Assembly: GCA_949752735.1 (NCBI GenBank)
Contig: OX457052.1
Location: 15,004,168 to 15,068,167, forward strand
DNA length: 64,000 nt
Source: Lumbricus terrestris
Lineage: Eukaryota; Annelida; Clitellata; Crassiclitellata; Lumbricidae
Direction of reading: 5' to 3'
The notes under the pieces were generated by a model. That model was not told where the DNA came from, made no database searches, and worked only from the letters and a program-made list of their open reading frames with translations. Shown in pieces: positions 32,244 through 44,800 of this stretch. The position numbers and the translations under genes were made by a program. Each line of letters begins with the position of its first letter. The first letter of the stretch is position 1.

Positions 32244-32843
32244 ATGCTAAGATCACGGGAGATTTTTTCTGCCGTTCGCCGGAGCCTCCTTCTAGTCTGC
32301 GTCTGCCTCGCTCTGAATGGTGAGGCGAAACCAGGTCCAGTCGGAGTCCTCTGTGACCCCGATTCAAGTCAATGTGGTCCAGGGGTCGAAGCGTCACCAG
32401 CCTTCCAGCTGGCGCTGCTCAGAGGGAAGCGAAGCGCTACAGCGGAAGAGTTCTGGAAACGAGGCTATCCGCTGCAGTGGGCGCGTGGCTACAGGAGTGG
32501 CCCGAGGGCGTGGCTCAGCCCAGAAGATGACGTGGCCCGCTACTTCAGAGCCTCATCGTCCGTCAAGGACAAGGGTGATGCCTTCTGGAAACGAGTTGAT
32601 CCTCAGGGATTCTGGCGTAGAGCAGCCGCCGATCCAGCGGACGATGAAGAGGACAACAGAAAAGCGGACGAAGGACACCGAGGTGTGGAAGAGGACAGGT
32701 TCCTCGACACGGGTAAGAGACTCGATCAGTTAATCAAGGACGATGGTCAAGCACCGGAAGAGAGAATGCCTGGATTTCCAAACAAGCAGCGAAGGCGACA
32801 GGAAGGACTCACCCGTCCGGAGTTCAATCCAACCGGATGGTAA
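32244..32843 (+). CDS. Secreted prohormone / neuropeptide-precursor-like protein with FW-ending peptides
   Basis: 199 aa. The exon starts at a textbook acceptor (TTTCTTCTGTCCCGCAG, 32220); the first ATG after it is 32244. An ATG at 32154 is in frame but lies in the intron. Residues 1-28 look like a signal peptide (SLLLVCVCLAL, cut after GEA). The rest is hydrophilic with dibasic sites at 62-63 (GKR), 72-73, 116-117, 125-126, 158-159 (GKR) and a tribasic site at 183-185. Three predicted peptides end in Phe-Trp right before the cut: SATAEEFW, one ending GDAFW, and VDPQGFW; the protein itself ends PTGW. Cys37 and Cys44 could form a small loop in the first peptide (29-60), whose C-terminus would be amidated through Gly61. 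The spacing does not fit somatostatin or urotensin. I do not recognise the family; another secreted basic-site-rich protein is possible. Confidence 0.7.
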   Translation: MLRSREIFSAVRRSLLLVCVCLALNGEAKPGPVGVLCDPDSSQCGPGVEASPAFQLALLRGKRSATAEEFWKRGYPLQWARGYRSGPRAWLSPEDDVARYFRASSSVKDKGDAFWKRVDPQGFWRRAAADPADDEEDNRKADEGHRGVEEDRFLDTGKRLDQLIKDDGQAPEERMPGFPNKQRRRQEGLTRPEFNPTGW

Positions 32844-33254
32844 CAGAGAACAGCTTTGCGCTGATCAAGGTCACGGAAAACTATTATAGGCTAATCTACT
32901 CCTTTAATTGCAGGCTATAATTTTATGACGTTCCTAAAGTCGCAAAGCGGTCCCATTTTACGGCGACCGGTTATAGGCCTAGGACGAGACTTTAAAGCCG
33001 ATAGATTGTGTAAACGGTGCTGCAAACATTCAGGATAGCCATAATATATAATTATAATCACATCTTCTGTTGTCCGTGGCGAAGTTTGTTTTGTGTAGCC
33101 TATTGTTGCGAACTGTCGCAGACCTTAGCAAACAGCCTACTTGTGTATGCACTCATGTATAGGCCTACCAGTGAGTTATAAAAAGTAGGCATAAGTGGGT
33201 TCTTCTAATAGGCCTAAATATTGTTAAAGCATTAAATTTCCGAACTGTGCTAAG
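32844..33254 (+). other. 3' flank of the FW-peptide precursor gene
   Basis: AT-rich DNA with TAGGCCTA motifs. No clear AATAAA is seen near the stop, so the 3' end is not resolved. Confidence 0.3.
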
Positions 33255-33482
33255 AGGTGGGAGGGGGTTATGCTCTGGCCGGATGCCCTTCCCGACACCA
33301 ACTCAACAGTATTAAAGTAAATAAAAAGGGAATACCGTAACAAAGGGAATAAAGTAAGAAAACAATTGTTACTACAAGCTATTGTTCTTTTTCTTATTTA
33401 AGTGGATAAATAACCTTTAAAAACGGTTTTCCTAAGCCAATGGAGGGGTTAACCCCCCCGAAACCCCCTTGGCTACGCCACT
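33255..33482. mobile_element. hAT-like MITE, CAGTGGCGTAGCCA family, copy 4
   Basis: Right end TTGGCTACGCCACTG is intact; the left end is eroded. Interior matches the 6129 copy (GGCCGGATGCCC, TTATTTAAGTGGATAAATAACC). Confidence 0.75.
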
Positions 33483-35006
33483 GCGAGAGCGAATATTGGA
33501 GATGGGGACACCAGTCTCCCCAAAATTAGGCGATGTCCTATAATAAACAAGACCTATTTCAGTTTCGTCCAAATTATCCGAACTTATCTAAAGCCAAACG
33601 ATCTCGATTTAGTCTAATTGTAAGACTTAAATGAAAAACAACAACAGGTTCATAGACAAAATAGAACTGTGGTAATTCAAACAAATACCATATATAGTAA
33701 GCCACACAGGCAGACTGATCTGATTTCAAACAGGATGTATTCGACGTGAAAGAAATACAAAATATTAAAATCAAGTTGACAAGTCCAAAAGGATGCAAGA
33801 AGTCCACTGTCCACACATATCAAACGCTATTTCTGCAGGCATGGATAGGCCTACAAACCCCACAGGTGATATAAAGGTGTGTGTGTGTGTGTGTGCAAAC
33901 AGGGTGCGATAGCCTGTATTAAATGATGAAAGGGTAAATTTCCCTCTCTGATTCAGGCAGCCCCCCCACTCTGAAAATGCATTTTCAAGTTACGTGCCAT
34001 TGCATCAGCCATAACTTCTACTCGAGCACATTAATTGGCAGGCTCAATCAGGAAGTGATGGGGTAATTTCGGCCATGCTGGTCTAAACCTTGTTGTTCCA
34101 TCCCAGATAATCACACATATACAGTTCGTCCTCATAATATTATGTTATGCACAAGCGCTACCAACAACAACAACAAATCGCAGTGTTTTGGACTAGGTCT
34201 GCAAAAAGGAATTTTAGTCCACATTCATAATGCAGTGGATTCCACACAGGTTAGATCTGCTCAAGAAACGAAAATGCTGTAGATATGTATGTATACTATG
34301 TAATATATACATAGTGATCTACCAACTATAGGCTATAGCATGGTATATGTACATGTGTAGGACCGTGGCTGACCAAAAGGATAGTACAGAAAGAGAAGGG
34401 AAGAAAGAGAGAAACATTACACAATTACACATGTATTATAGGGTACATCAAGCTTGGGCATAAAACATACAATTTGCAAGGTTTTCAGATGCTTTATAAA
34501 ACCATGTAACACATATCTGTAGGATAGATATATATCTGTAGGATAGATATATATCTGTAGGATATATATATCATATATATATATATCTTGTACTAAGAGT
34601 ATGAATAAGTAATCATATATAAAAGATGTGCTATATAAAAATACGTCTACATTGCAGTTCTATCCCTCAAAAGAATCACAGGCAAAATATAAACATTTAA
34701 GGAATATGTAGCTATAGCAAAATATGCGAGAATATCTCAAGAATTTAGTTATATTGCTTTTATTTATGTCACCATAAGTACCCACCAATATAATTATTAC
34801 ACCTACATTTAAAGCTACAAAATGATGAGCATAAAAAATATATAGTTTTGCCTACGTCATTCAAATGTCAGAATCTATCTTCTCATTATATCACACTGAG
34901 TAAAAGACAAATCAACCCAAACGTCGCCCTATCCTCCTGCCACATTGTTCAACCACCTGTAAAATTCCAGTCTCCAGTCAACAGCTTATAAAGGCCATGC
35001 ACAGAC
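33483..35006. other. Unassigned intergenic DNA downstream of ATP1B
   Basis: Contains a short (GT)n at 33876-33893 and a small CTGTAGGATAGATATATAT tandem at about 34517-34570. No exon is supported. Confidence 0.35.
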
Positions 35007-35179
35007 ATGGGCAACAACATAACCCGTTACAAACAGACTCGTGCCCATTTTAGAACACTGAAATATGCATTCATCAAACGTACTATTGTCCGTGCATACA
35101 GCTTGGTTATAGGTGCATGCAAGTCGGTATATTTACAATTTTACACTGCAGATAAAACCCAGAGAAAGCGTCTAAAAAA

Positions 35180-35400
35180 TATGTTTATTGGAGAAATGGC
35201 TTTGCTTATTGGAGAAATGGCTTTGCTTATTGGAGAAATGGCGTTGCTTATTGGAGAAATGGCTCTGCGTATTGGAGAAATGGCGTTGCAAATTGGAGAA
35301 ATGGCTTTGCTTATTGAAGAAATGGCTCTGCTTATTGGAGAAATGGCTTTGCTTATTGGAGAAATGGCTTTGCTTATTGGAGAAATGGCTTTGCTTACAC
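35180..35400 (-). repeat. 21-bp minisatellite, ~10 copies, in the probable ATP1B 3' UTR
   Basis: Plus-strand unit TTGGAGAAATGGCTTTGCTTA. A minus-strand AATAAA (35183-35188) sits in the terminal unit, about 400 nt past the ATP1B stop. If that is the poly(A) signal, the whole array is transcribed in the 3' UTR. The 21-bp period leaves frames open on both strands, giving false ORFs. Confidence 0.9.
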
Positions 35401-35585
35401 TCAAGTCCCACCAAATACCTGGACTGCTTCGGAAGTTCTCGGACAACATATAAAACCACACAGAATGCCCAATCTGTACAACAGTGATCGGCTGGGCATA
35501 ACGAGGCGGTGACACAGTCTAACGTGACCGTTCAACGTTCCAAACTACTGTGACGTCAGAATTAACGACGAGCAGGTGGCACCCT

Positions 35586-35825
35586 CTATGGATCGACGAA
35601 AAGTTCAAAGTGGACGCTTCCCTGAAGGTCGTTCTTATCGTGGATTACGTCCCTCGTCCAGATCTGGCAAAGAATCAATGAGACGCGGCCTGGTACGACA
35701 TCGAACTGCGCCATGACGAGTGGAGACATGTACCCATCTTGGTTGAAGTACGGGTAGAAGTAAGCGGGAAAGCCGCCCGACGGATAGAAGGTCACCGACT
35801 TGATGTTGTCGCGGTCTCCGTCATT
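35586..35825 (-). CDS. ATP1B: ATP1B exon 6: C-terminal ectodomain
   Basis: 240 nt including the stop. Starts NDGDRDNIKSVTFYPSGGFP, then AYFYPYFN, then LVMAQFDV (family LLAVQFTN), a Cys in LILCQIW and a final LQGSVHFELFVDP (family FQGRFDVKIEV). Strong match to the immunoglobulin-like C-terminal fold. Confidence 0.93.
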   Translation of the reverse strand, partial: NDGDRDNIKSVTFYPSGGFPAYFYPYFNQDGYMSPLVMAQFDVVPGRVSLILCQIWTRDVIHDKNDLQGSVHFELFVDP

Positions 35826-38800
35826 CTAAAAATAATAATTATAATAATCTTCGTTTAGTTTTGAACTGACACAGCGCAGAATGATTACAATTCATAGATG
35901 AACGGATGATCATAAGTTATATTACAGGAGTCGAATTTAACTGTTTGGCAGCCATGCAAGGCGCCCATAACGTCCTATTACTCAATTTACCAGCGCCATC
36001 TGTTGAATGGAAGGTTGAGTGTGCGTAGGGAGGATGGCAGGAAGTGATCCCGTGCGTTCTCCGTGCCAACCATACTTTATTTTATTTATTTCTCCATTTC
36101 TAGAGCACCCCTTCAAGTTCACTACTCAGATGCCATCCCGAATACAACGCGGACACTGCATCGGAGTTTCGCACCGAAACGACCGAGCAATGCGAGTGAA
36201 GGACTTGCTCAGGGTCCCTACACGTGCCAACCCTTCCCAAAAGAGTGGAGTATTCGTGCATTAATAGCATTCTGCTGAACAATAATATTATAGCTCTAAG
36301 AAAGGTACAAAAGGTTTGGCAAGCTAAGATAATGAAAATTAGTGTAAGGTATACAGCTACTACAGAACTGTCATGGCAACACAAGGCAAGGCAAGGCAAG
36401 ACCATAATGGTAAGCTAATGCAGGGCAAAACGAGTTACAAGGAAGCAAGTAAGAACAAGGCAAGTCAACAAAATGGAAATCTAAGGCAAGACAATGCAAG
36501 CAAACAAATTATTCATTATTTATTATAAACTAGGGTTTCTGATTTTAACAACTGATATAAAATCGATTAATCACCAAAAGCTTTTAACTAAATAATTCTT
36601 GGCTTGTGCAATTAATTTTCTTACTTATTTCGAGATGCCAAATGGCCATTTTTGGGAATAAAAAAAAATTGTGAGCAATGCTAGTGTGAAACTCCAGACT
36701 AACCTCTCCCTCACAACTGACGGAAATGAAACCCGGTTGTATGTCTGATCGCACTTCGGGTCGTATCGCCAAAAAGTCGATTTGATTCTTGCACTCGTCT
36801 TTCGTTTTATCCGCAGGACTCGAGCATTTGTCTGCGTAGTCGAAGGTCACATTATTCGGTTCCCAGAGAAATACCTACCAAAGCACAAGCCGTCAATTAT
36901 AATATTTTAACAGCCAATAATAGTTAGTTAATAAGGGTCTTCTGAAAGCATGTGTGTGCTGTTTGGCTTAATTATTTTTCAATAAACAATGAGGTTAAAT
37001 TTCAAGCAGTATGAGAATTTTAATTCTAGAAAAATAACGGGATGGCAGACTTTGATCTGCATGGATCTGCTGCTGCATCTGCTTGGGGTTGGGCAAAGAA
37101 ACTTTACTGAGGAGTCCTAAGAATGACTAGGGATTGAGCCCATAACCCCAGGCAACTCACATACTCCTCGATTAAAGTGCTTAAAGTAAAGCTTTATGAG
37201 AAATAAATGGCTGAGGTATCTGCACGACTACTAAAACACTGTCTTCATGTTTCTTGCTTTCTTGGAAGAGGCTCCCGTCAAACGTTTCATGTCGTGGTTG
37301 TGATGCACTGCCTAAAATACTACCGGTCTAAATAGTTTTACAACAAAGCTAGAAAATCCACTTTCCTGAAAATAGGCCTACTTATCATTACCTTTAAAAC
37401 AAATGTGACCACATTTCTCAAAGAACAGTCTCCCAAGGACAGAGATACTTGCAATGGAGTATGAAATGTTTCCTCTCCTCCCACAGAGATTTTGTTTTAG
37501 AATAGAAAGTAACTAAGGCACCATAATTATGTTTACTTTATTATATAGACTCAGGGTGGATCGAATTAATTCTAAAGCAGATCCACTGGGCGGGGGGAAT
37601 CTGTTTGGAATTGATTCTCCAGCAGGGGCAGACTTTAAAGGGGGGGGTCTGGTTTCAGATACCAGTGATGTATGACACGGGAATCATTTGCCGTTCGCTT
37701 AAGAAAATAACAACCAACACTTGCTTGGTGACAGAGGCACTCATGTGTACAAACAATATGTTCCCCAAGGTCTTTATATACAAGAGTAGAGTTTGAACTC
37801 TCAACCACATGGTCACTGACCAATAGTGTTACATCTGGCATTACCTGGTGAATAACGAAGAAAATTTCTCCAAATGAGGAAAATTATCTGTAACTGCGGT
37901 AAACCACATGCCTGGTATTGACAACCAGTGTCAAATATATTAACCGGCACCATTTGTTTACATATTTTAAGAGATCAACAGCAACCACGTTTCACAAATA
38001 TTGCCGTGTCAACAGCCAACGAAACACAGGGAATCACTGACGAGAGAATCGAACGAGAACTGATCGCAAAAGTGAAACGAAAATGAACAGAAAATATGCC
38101 AACATAAAAACATTAAAGATGTTTTTTGAATACAATGACCAAAAATACAGGCAACTGTACACTGGTGGCGCCACCTATACAATTTCCGCAGGCTGCGTTG
38201 GGGTCATGGGAGCTATTCAACAGGTTAAAGAAATTAAATGCTAATATATAAAAAATAAAAGGAATTTTTGCAGGTCATACGGCAGGTCAAGAGTAAATTA
38301 GGCAGTATATTAATTGTTAAATGACCTGCCACACTGCTGTGACCCACGGTGGCACTGCAACTTCAACTGTATGACACTGTGCCTGTTCTAACCAATATGA
38401 ACGAAGCTAATGGCAAAACACCTGCCTTGTTGATTCTCAGCAGTACGCAAGGCCTTCCGATATTGTAACCAAACTTGTTACTCTCTGTGCAGTTATCGCC
38501 CAGCGTTCTCATGTCGAATTGACAGGGAATATCGGGAGTGGCGCCGTTATAGAGAGAACAAGACTTCAGCGGATATTTGCTCGATGTTGAGTCATTTTCA
38601 CCTTCTAAAAAAGACAATAGAACCTACATCGTCATATGCTAAAACAATAGAACTTACATTGTCTCTGCTAAAACAATAGAACTTACATTGCCATATGCTA
38701 AAACAATAGAACTTAACATAACATAACATAGGTTCTTTATTGCTCCCAAGAAAAAACATAACATGATACAATTTCAGATCAGTGCTAAATTGACTACAAA

Positions 38801-41800
38801 GGGAGGACCTAAAGGGACCAAAGCCATGCTAGCAGGGCCACCTATGTACCAGTATATTTATTACTGGAAGTTGGTAACATAAGCATGCATTGCAATTTAC
38901 ATTGTTGTATACATGCTAAAACAAGAGAACTCACATTATCATATGCTAAAGCAAGAGAACTTACATTGTCACATGCTAAAGCAAGAGAACTTACATTGTC
39001 ATATGCTAAAACAAGAGAGCTTACATTGTCATATGCTAAAACAATAGAACTTACATTGCCATATGCTAAAACAATAGAACTTACATTGTCATATGCTAAA
39101 AGAATAGAACTTACATTGTTGTATGCTAAAGCAAGAGAACTTACATTGTCACATGCTAAAGCAAGAGAACTTACATTGTCACATGCTAAAACAAGAGAGC
39201 TTACATTGTCATATGCTAAAACAATAGAACTTACATCGCCATATGCTAAAACAAATAGGACTTACATTGTCATATGCTAAAACAATAGATCTTGCTGTGA
39301 GGACACCAATAGGTTATAACTTCTCGTATAATTCAATGAAAACTTAGCTTTGAAAGGGAACAACAATATGCTTGCAATATCTTATATCTACAGCTCATAT
39401 TCGTATGTTTACATATTGCACCTTGGCAGAGATATCAATGAAAGACTATATAGCATGAGAAGCTGACCCGCTTGGCATATTTAACACATGCACACCAAAG
39501 GAAGGCGGATAGGCAGTTGGTCTAACAAAGAAAATACTCTCTTACTTACTTACCTACTTTAACCCTTTGCCCATTCATTTTTTCCCATTAAGCCCGTTTT
39601 CAGCGGATATTCTTGGGGCAAACGGGTAAATGATTAACTAACCCAGTGGTTCCCAACCCGTGGCCCTTGGGCCAAAAGTGGCCCGCCAGGTCTGATAAAA
39701 TGGCCCTTCAACTCTCAAAGAATTAAAAAAATATGAAAAAATTACAATTTGGACATGCAGAATATATAACACATAATTATTTTCTATAGAAAATTATTTT
39801 ATTTTGACGTCTGTAAATAACATAAAACATTCTATTTTGAATCAATTACAACAATTGCATATGTTCTTAGTTAATTAAATCTTAGCCTTGTGGCCCCCTA
39901 ATGTCCTTCAACTAAGAAAAAGTGGCCCTTGTGTCCTCCAACTTAGAAAAAGTGGCCCTAAAGTCAAAAAAGGTTGGGAACCACTGAACTAACCTAATCA
40001 CAACATCAGATCCATTGCTTACTTGAATAGACAGTTGCTAGTCGCTGAACGTACACATCATAAGTTGTAGCGTTCGCATGATTGAAATTAATCAGAGTGG
40101 CCGAGGTGTTGATAATAAATGGCTCGTAGCTCATGCCTACAAACGATCAGCATTGCAAAGTTACAATTCAAACAGATATAAACATTGTATTGCACTGCAT
40201 TGTATTGTATCTGACCATTCATAAAGCGCTTTCTCCTATTGTATTTAGACATTTTTTAAAGCACCTCTAGTAGGGTGAACCGTTCAGAGGCGCTCCCAGT
40301 GTGCAAGTCCCCGCGAGAAGAAGCAGGTTTTGAGAAGAGACAGAGCAGAGGAGAGACTGACAGACAGAAGTGTAGAGCGAACAGAAGGAGAAAGAGCATT
40401 CCAAAGATTAGGACCAATAGGTCAAATCTGTTGGATGAACGAAGTGGACGATGGGAGGAAGCCGAGTGAGGACGAAGTAAGCATTAGTCAGATATATTGG
40501 GGCAAGACCCCATTGAGACTTTAGGACAGGGGCGGAGACCTAGGGGGGGACGGTCCCCCCCAATGAAGGTGTTGGGGGGGACGGCCCATGCATTTGTCCC
40601 CCCAATCGTTGAGCGTCAAGACTAAAAAAAAAAGGTCATCAACTTTTTTGGCGACGAAAATAGAAATTTTTTCCAAGATTTCGCCGATCGTCAGAAATTT
40701 TCGGCCGGCAAAAGATGACAATTTTTCTGAAACACTCAGCCGTTCGTCCATCAAAAAATCTCGTGTCTTTCCGTCCCCCCCAAGTCTCCGCCCAGGTCTC
40801 CACCTATGCTTTAGGATCAGAGTGAGGATCTCTATATTTCAACAACTGTCAAATAAAGTCAAAAATTTAACGACACTCGACAAGTTATTGGAAACCACTC
40901 GTGTCTCTCTCTCTCTCTCTCAAACAAAAAATGTCACCATAAAGTATATGATTGGTATCGTAAATCGTAATCGTAAACTCCAGACTACTAAAATGCCACT
41001 TGAGAGCAAAGTACAAGACACCAGCCCAATCACAAATGCTTAGGTAAGGTATTCCTTGTTCGAACGATCAAGATTTGTCCATTGTTAGTGAAAGAACAGA
41101 AAATGAGCGCCTCCACCGTACAATATAACAGCTCTCCTTTCTTAATTTCTGTTACTACTTTATCACTTGTTTTATGTCAACCTTCAATAACAGAGACATA
41201 ACTGGCATGAATTTGGAAGAACTGAGGGACTTGTCTGCGAACAGAGAACAATGGAGAATGTGTGTCAGGACGATCGCTAGAACTCTACGAGTTGACAGCA
41301 CAAGGTGACAAGGTGTCAATAACAGAATAAAATTAGAGAATTCTTTGGCGAAATGGACAAAACTTTTGAGAAAGAAAGTGACAGTGTCTATAAAATGCCA
41401 ATTCTGTCGATTATGCACAGGGTGAGAATTTCTGGGGTTCATAGGTTCAACACCCCACCCCAGTTTTTCTTCAGGCCCCCAGTAGTCTTCTTTTCGCATC
41501 CAACTCAATGTGGATCAAAGTCTGATAGTCTGACTCCTCCCAGTAATTTTTCTACAATTCTCATACTGAAATCTATGCAGTCACCCGAGCGCAGAATAGT
41601 GAGAGGAGATCACGTCATAGTCTCTAATGTTTGTTTGCATGTGCACTTGTTATAGCGCCCCTTCAAGCTCTCTACTCAGAGGCGCTCCCAACTGCAGCGC
41701 AGACACTGCATCGGAGTTTCACGCCGAAGTGCTGAGCATTTGCGAGTGAAGGACTTGCCCAAGGTCCCTACACGGTGACTTGAGGTGGATTCGAACCAGC

Positions 41801-44800
41801 AACCCTATGGCTGCAAGGCAACGAACATTTCCACTACACCACCATGCCCCACAAATGCCGCTCAGTTAATGTGATTCCATTATTTACATAGTTATGCCCC
41901 ACAGAACAGTCAGTTTTCGTCAAAACAAATGAACTTCAACAAAGCAACAAAAAAGCATCTAAAAATTTAGATACTTTATAGAAAATTAACATATAAAGTC
42001 ACATCAATGTGGAATCGTTTTCAAGAGCCTCGAAAAAAAGTCTGATAGTCTGACTCCTCCCAGTAATTTTTCTACAATTCTCATACTGAAATCTATGCAG
42101 TCACCCGAGCGCAGAATAGTGAGAGGAGATCACGTCATAGTCTCTAATGTTTGTTTGCATGTGCACTTGTTATAGCGCCCCTTCAAGCTCTCTACTCAGA
42201 GGCGCTCCCAACTGCAGCGCAGACACTGCATCGGAGTTTCACGCCGAAGTGCTGAGCATTTGCGAGTGAAGGACTTGCCCAAGGTCCCTACACGGTGACT
42301 TGAGGTGGATTCGAACCAGCAACCCTATGGCTGCAAGGCAACGAACATTTCCACTACACCACCATGCCCCACAAATGCCGCTCAGTTAATGTGATTCCAT
42401 TATTTACATAGTTATGCCCCACAGAACAGTCAGTTTTCGTCAAAACAAATGAACTTCAACAAAGCAACAAAAAAGCATCTAAAAATTTAGATACTTTATA
42501 GAAAATTAACATATAAAGTCACATCAATGTGGAATCGTTTTCAAGAGCCTCGAAAAAGAGGCAAAAAAGCACAAAGAAGCCCCATGTCAGAACTTCCAAG
42601 GTAACAGACCAATGGAAAAAACTGGGTCAAAAGCAATAACAGCGAAGGTTCTGATTGGCTGAGGAACCAGGTCAACTTGTTAGTGTCAGTTATGGCTACA
42701 ACGAAGGTTTGTTAACGTCATTTACGTATGAGTTTCGTAGACTTCTTAGATTTGAAATGAACGAATGGAAATCGCCAGTCAGATATCCTGTTATTCATTT
42801 TTAACACAACCGAGTTTTTCGCATCTTCCTACATTTCAGACCTTTAAATGTTGTATAATATACATATTAAACCATCAATTAACTTAACATATTCTTACAA
42901 TGTTAAGCTAATGTGTAATGTATAGATATTCACTTAGCATAGGCCCATTGTTATATTTTGTGCATAATTTTTAGGTAATGATATCATAGACTGGGGGGAT
43001 AATGCCTTACCCAGGGGGATAATGTCCGGGGGGATAATGTCCAGGGACTAATGTCCTACACCAGTTTCTCAGGCTCCATGCATTCTTCAAATTTTGAGAT
43101 AGGGGTTCCACAAGAAAACATTAGGCCTGGGATGCAAAGGGTTCCGTGGCCCAAAAGTTTGAGAACGCTGGGGTAGGCCTACATGTTGTTTTCACCCCAT
43201 GGGTCTTTGCAAGTGTATCCAATCAATGCTGAGAGCCACGACATACAACAACAACAGTTGCTCATCAAAGGCATGACGTCAACAACCTCATCTAAGGGCA
43301 ACTTCGTCACGCTTTGGTCATTTCATACTCTAGTCCCAACACAATTCCCAACACAATTCCCACTCCTACCCCATCTCCCCCCCACACCCCTACCCATCCT
43401 GTGTTCGTCAGCAGCCTTCAATTTTGCACAAAACCGGTCGGAACCGCAAACAAGCGGCTTCACACTCACGCTCTGTCCACGTGTTTCGCATACCTACCTA
43501 CCTACCTACCCTGGGGTTTCAAGAAATAAACATCAAGCCAAGATTCGTCCTCTGTGCAAAGATCTTGCCATCAGGCATGCAACGCTCTCAAGTCGGTCTA
43601 ATTAGACTAATTTGTAATATTCCTTGACATAAAAGAGATTGACATACATAGGGCCTAGCCGAATCTTCAGCATAAGCATTCTTTCACCTGCTCAGCTATT
43701 CCAATTGATATGTCAGTTACCACAGATAGCTTACTCAGCTGACTAGCATATAGCTGACTCAGCTCCACTGAAAGAAATTACAAGCGCTTTATAAACCTAA
43801 GACAACTAGCACAACAGGTCTACCAATAGTTACGTACAGAATGCCCCTTTCATCATATGGCAGAATCAGTTTTTGATATACTGGCACTGTGTGTACTCGT
43901 CAGCCTTTGAGATATTGTACATACCTACTATTATTGCTACTATTATTGCTACTATTATTGCAACTATCTCGACTTTAAGTACTTAATTAATTAGCGCCTT
44001 TAATTGTTTCACTGGCCGTGTCTTAACAGTTTTAGTCAGACAATGACGAGACAATTACATAAACTTGCAAAATGGTAGTCCATCACAGTCTTTGACCCGA
44101 CGATAATGGGTCTGAGCCAGTTCAGAGGACTCCCGAGTGAAACGACCCAGACAATTAATTTGTACATGTGTATACTGTATACACAAGTATGCCTTCCTGC
44201 ACCTCCGATTCAAACGTACTGACCTCTTGCTCGACATGCGTGCAATAAATAAATAAAATTAATTAAATTTTTAAAAAGATATATATATATCCTCGCTGTG
44301 TACATGATTGCATAAATATAGGCCGACCTGGGTTGTCTTTCATCATGCTGAACATCTTCTGCATTGTAGGTACCACTGGATCGAGTGTTCTTATGAAGGC
44401 GACCATACACGCTGCCCAGAAACCGGCCAGCATGCAGTAGAAGACGAAATAGAAACAGAGGACCTTCACTGTAGAAAAATGAGAAAAGCAAGAGACCTGC
44501 AGATAACGTCAGACCAGTTTCAACGTGCATTATAAGAGTTCAGCAGGGCTGTTTTTAAGGAATTTTTAGAACTGCACATCCTCTTCTCTCCTTTCTCGTC
44601 CTCCATGGTAAATTACTCCCAATCTGAGGAAAATGGCCTTATTTTTTACTTGTTTTAACTGCACGGAACGTGACGGAAGTGCTTCTACAACTGCACGAAT
44701 CCATTTAGAACTGCACATTTTGTGTAGAACTGCACGTTAAAAAAAGCCCTTGAGTTCAGACCTCTTTGGTTATGAACAATTTAGTAATACGTGTCAAATA

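Larger units (their letters stand above)
41518..42557. repeat. 520-bp direct tandem duplication, two apparently identical copies
   Basis: 41518-42037 and 42038-42557 are the same sequence base for base as far as I can compare by eye. Each copy carries half a MITE, a complete inverted SINE and about 185 bp of flank. It lies in ATP1B intron 2. Confidence 0.95.

Noticed and set aside
32244..32843. Somatostatin or urotensin II identity for the FW-containing precursor
   Set aside because: Those peptides need FWK inside a disulfide ring near the C-terminus. Here FW is at the cleavage point and the only Cys pair is elsewhere.
35007..35515. ORFs with repeated IGEMALL or ISKAISP units, suggestive of a repeat protein
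   Set aside because: The 21-bp period is a multiple of three, so several frames on both strands stay open. The region is the ATP1B 3' flank.
38885..39280. Plus-strand ORF with repeated ARELTLSYAK units
   Set aside because: It is the antisense of the 30-bp minisatellite in an ATP1B intron; open only because 30 is divisible by three.
38605..39296. CRISPR-like array (about 30-bp repeats)
   Set aside because: There are no spacers, the units are contiguous and the host is a spliced animal genome.
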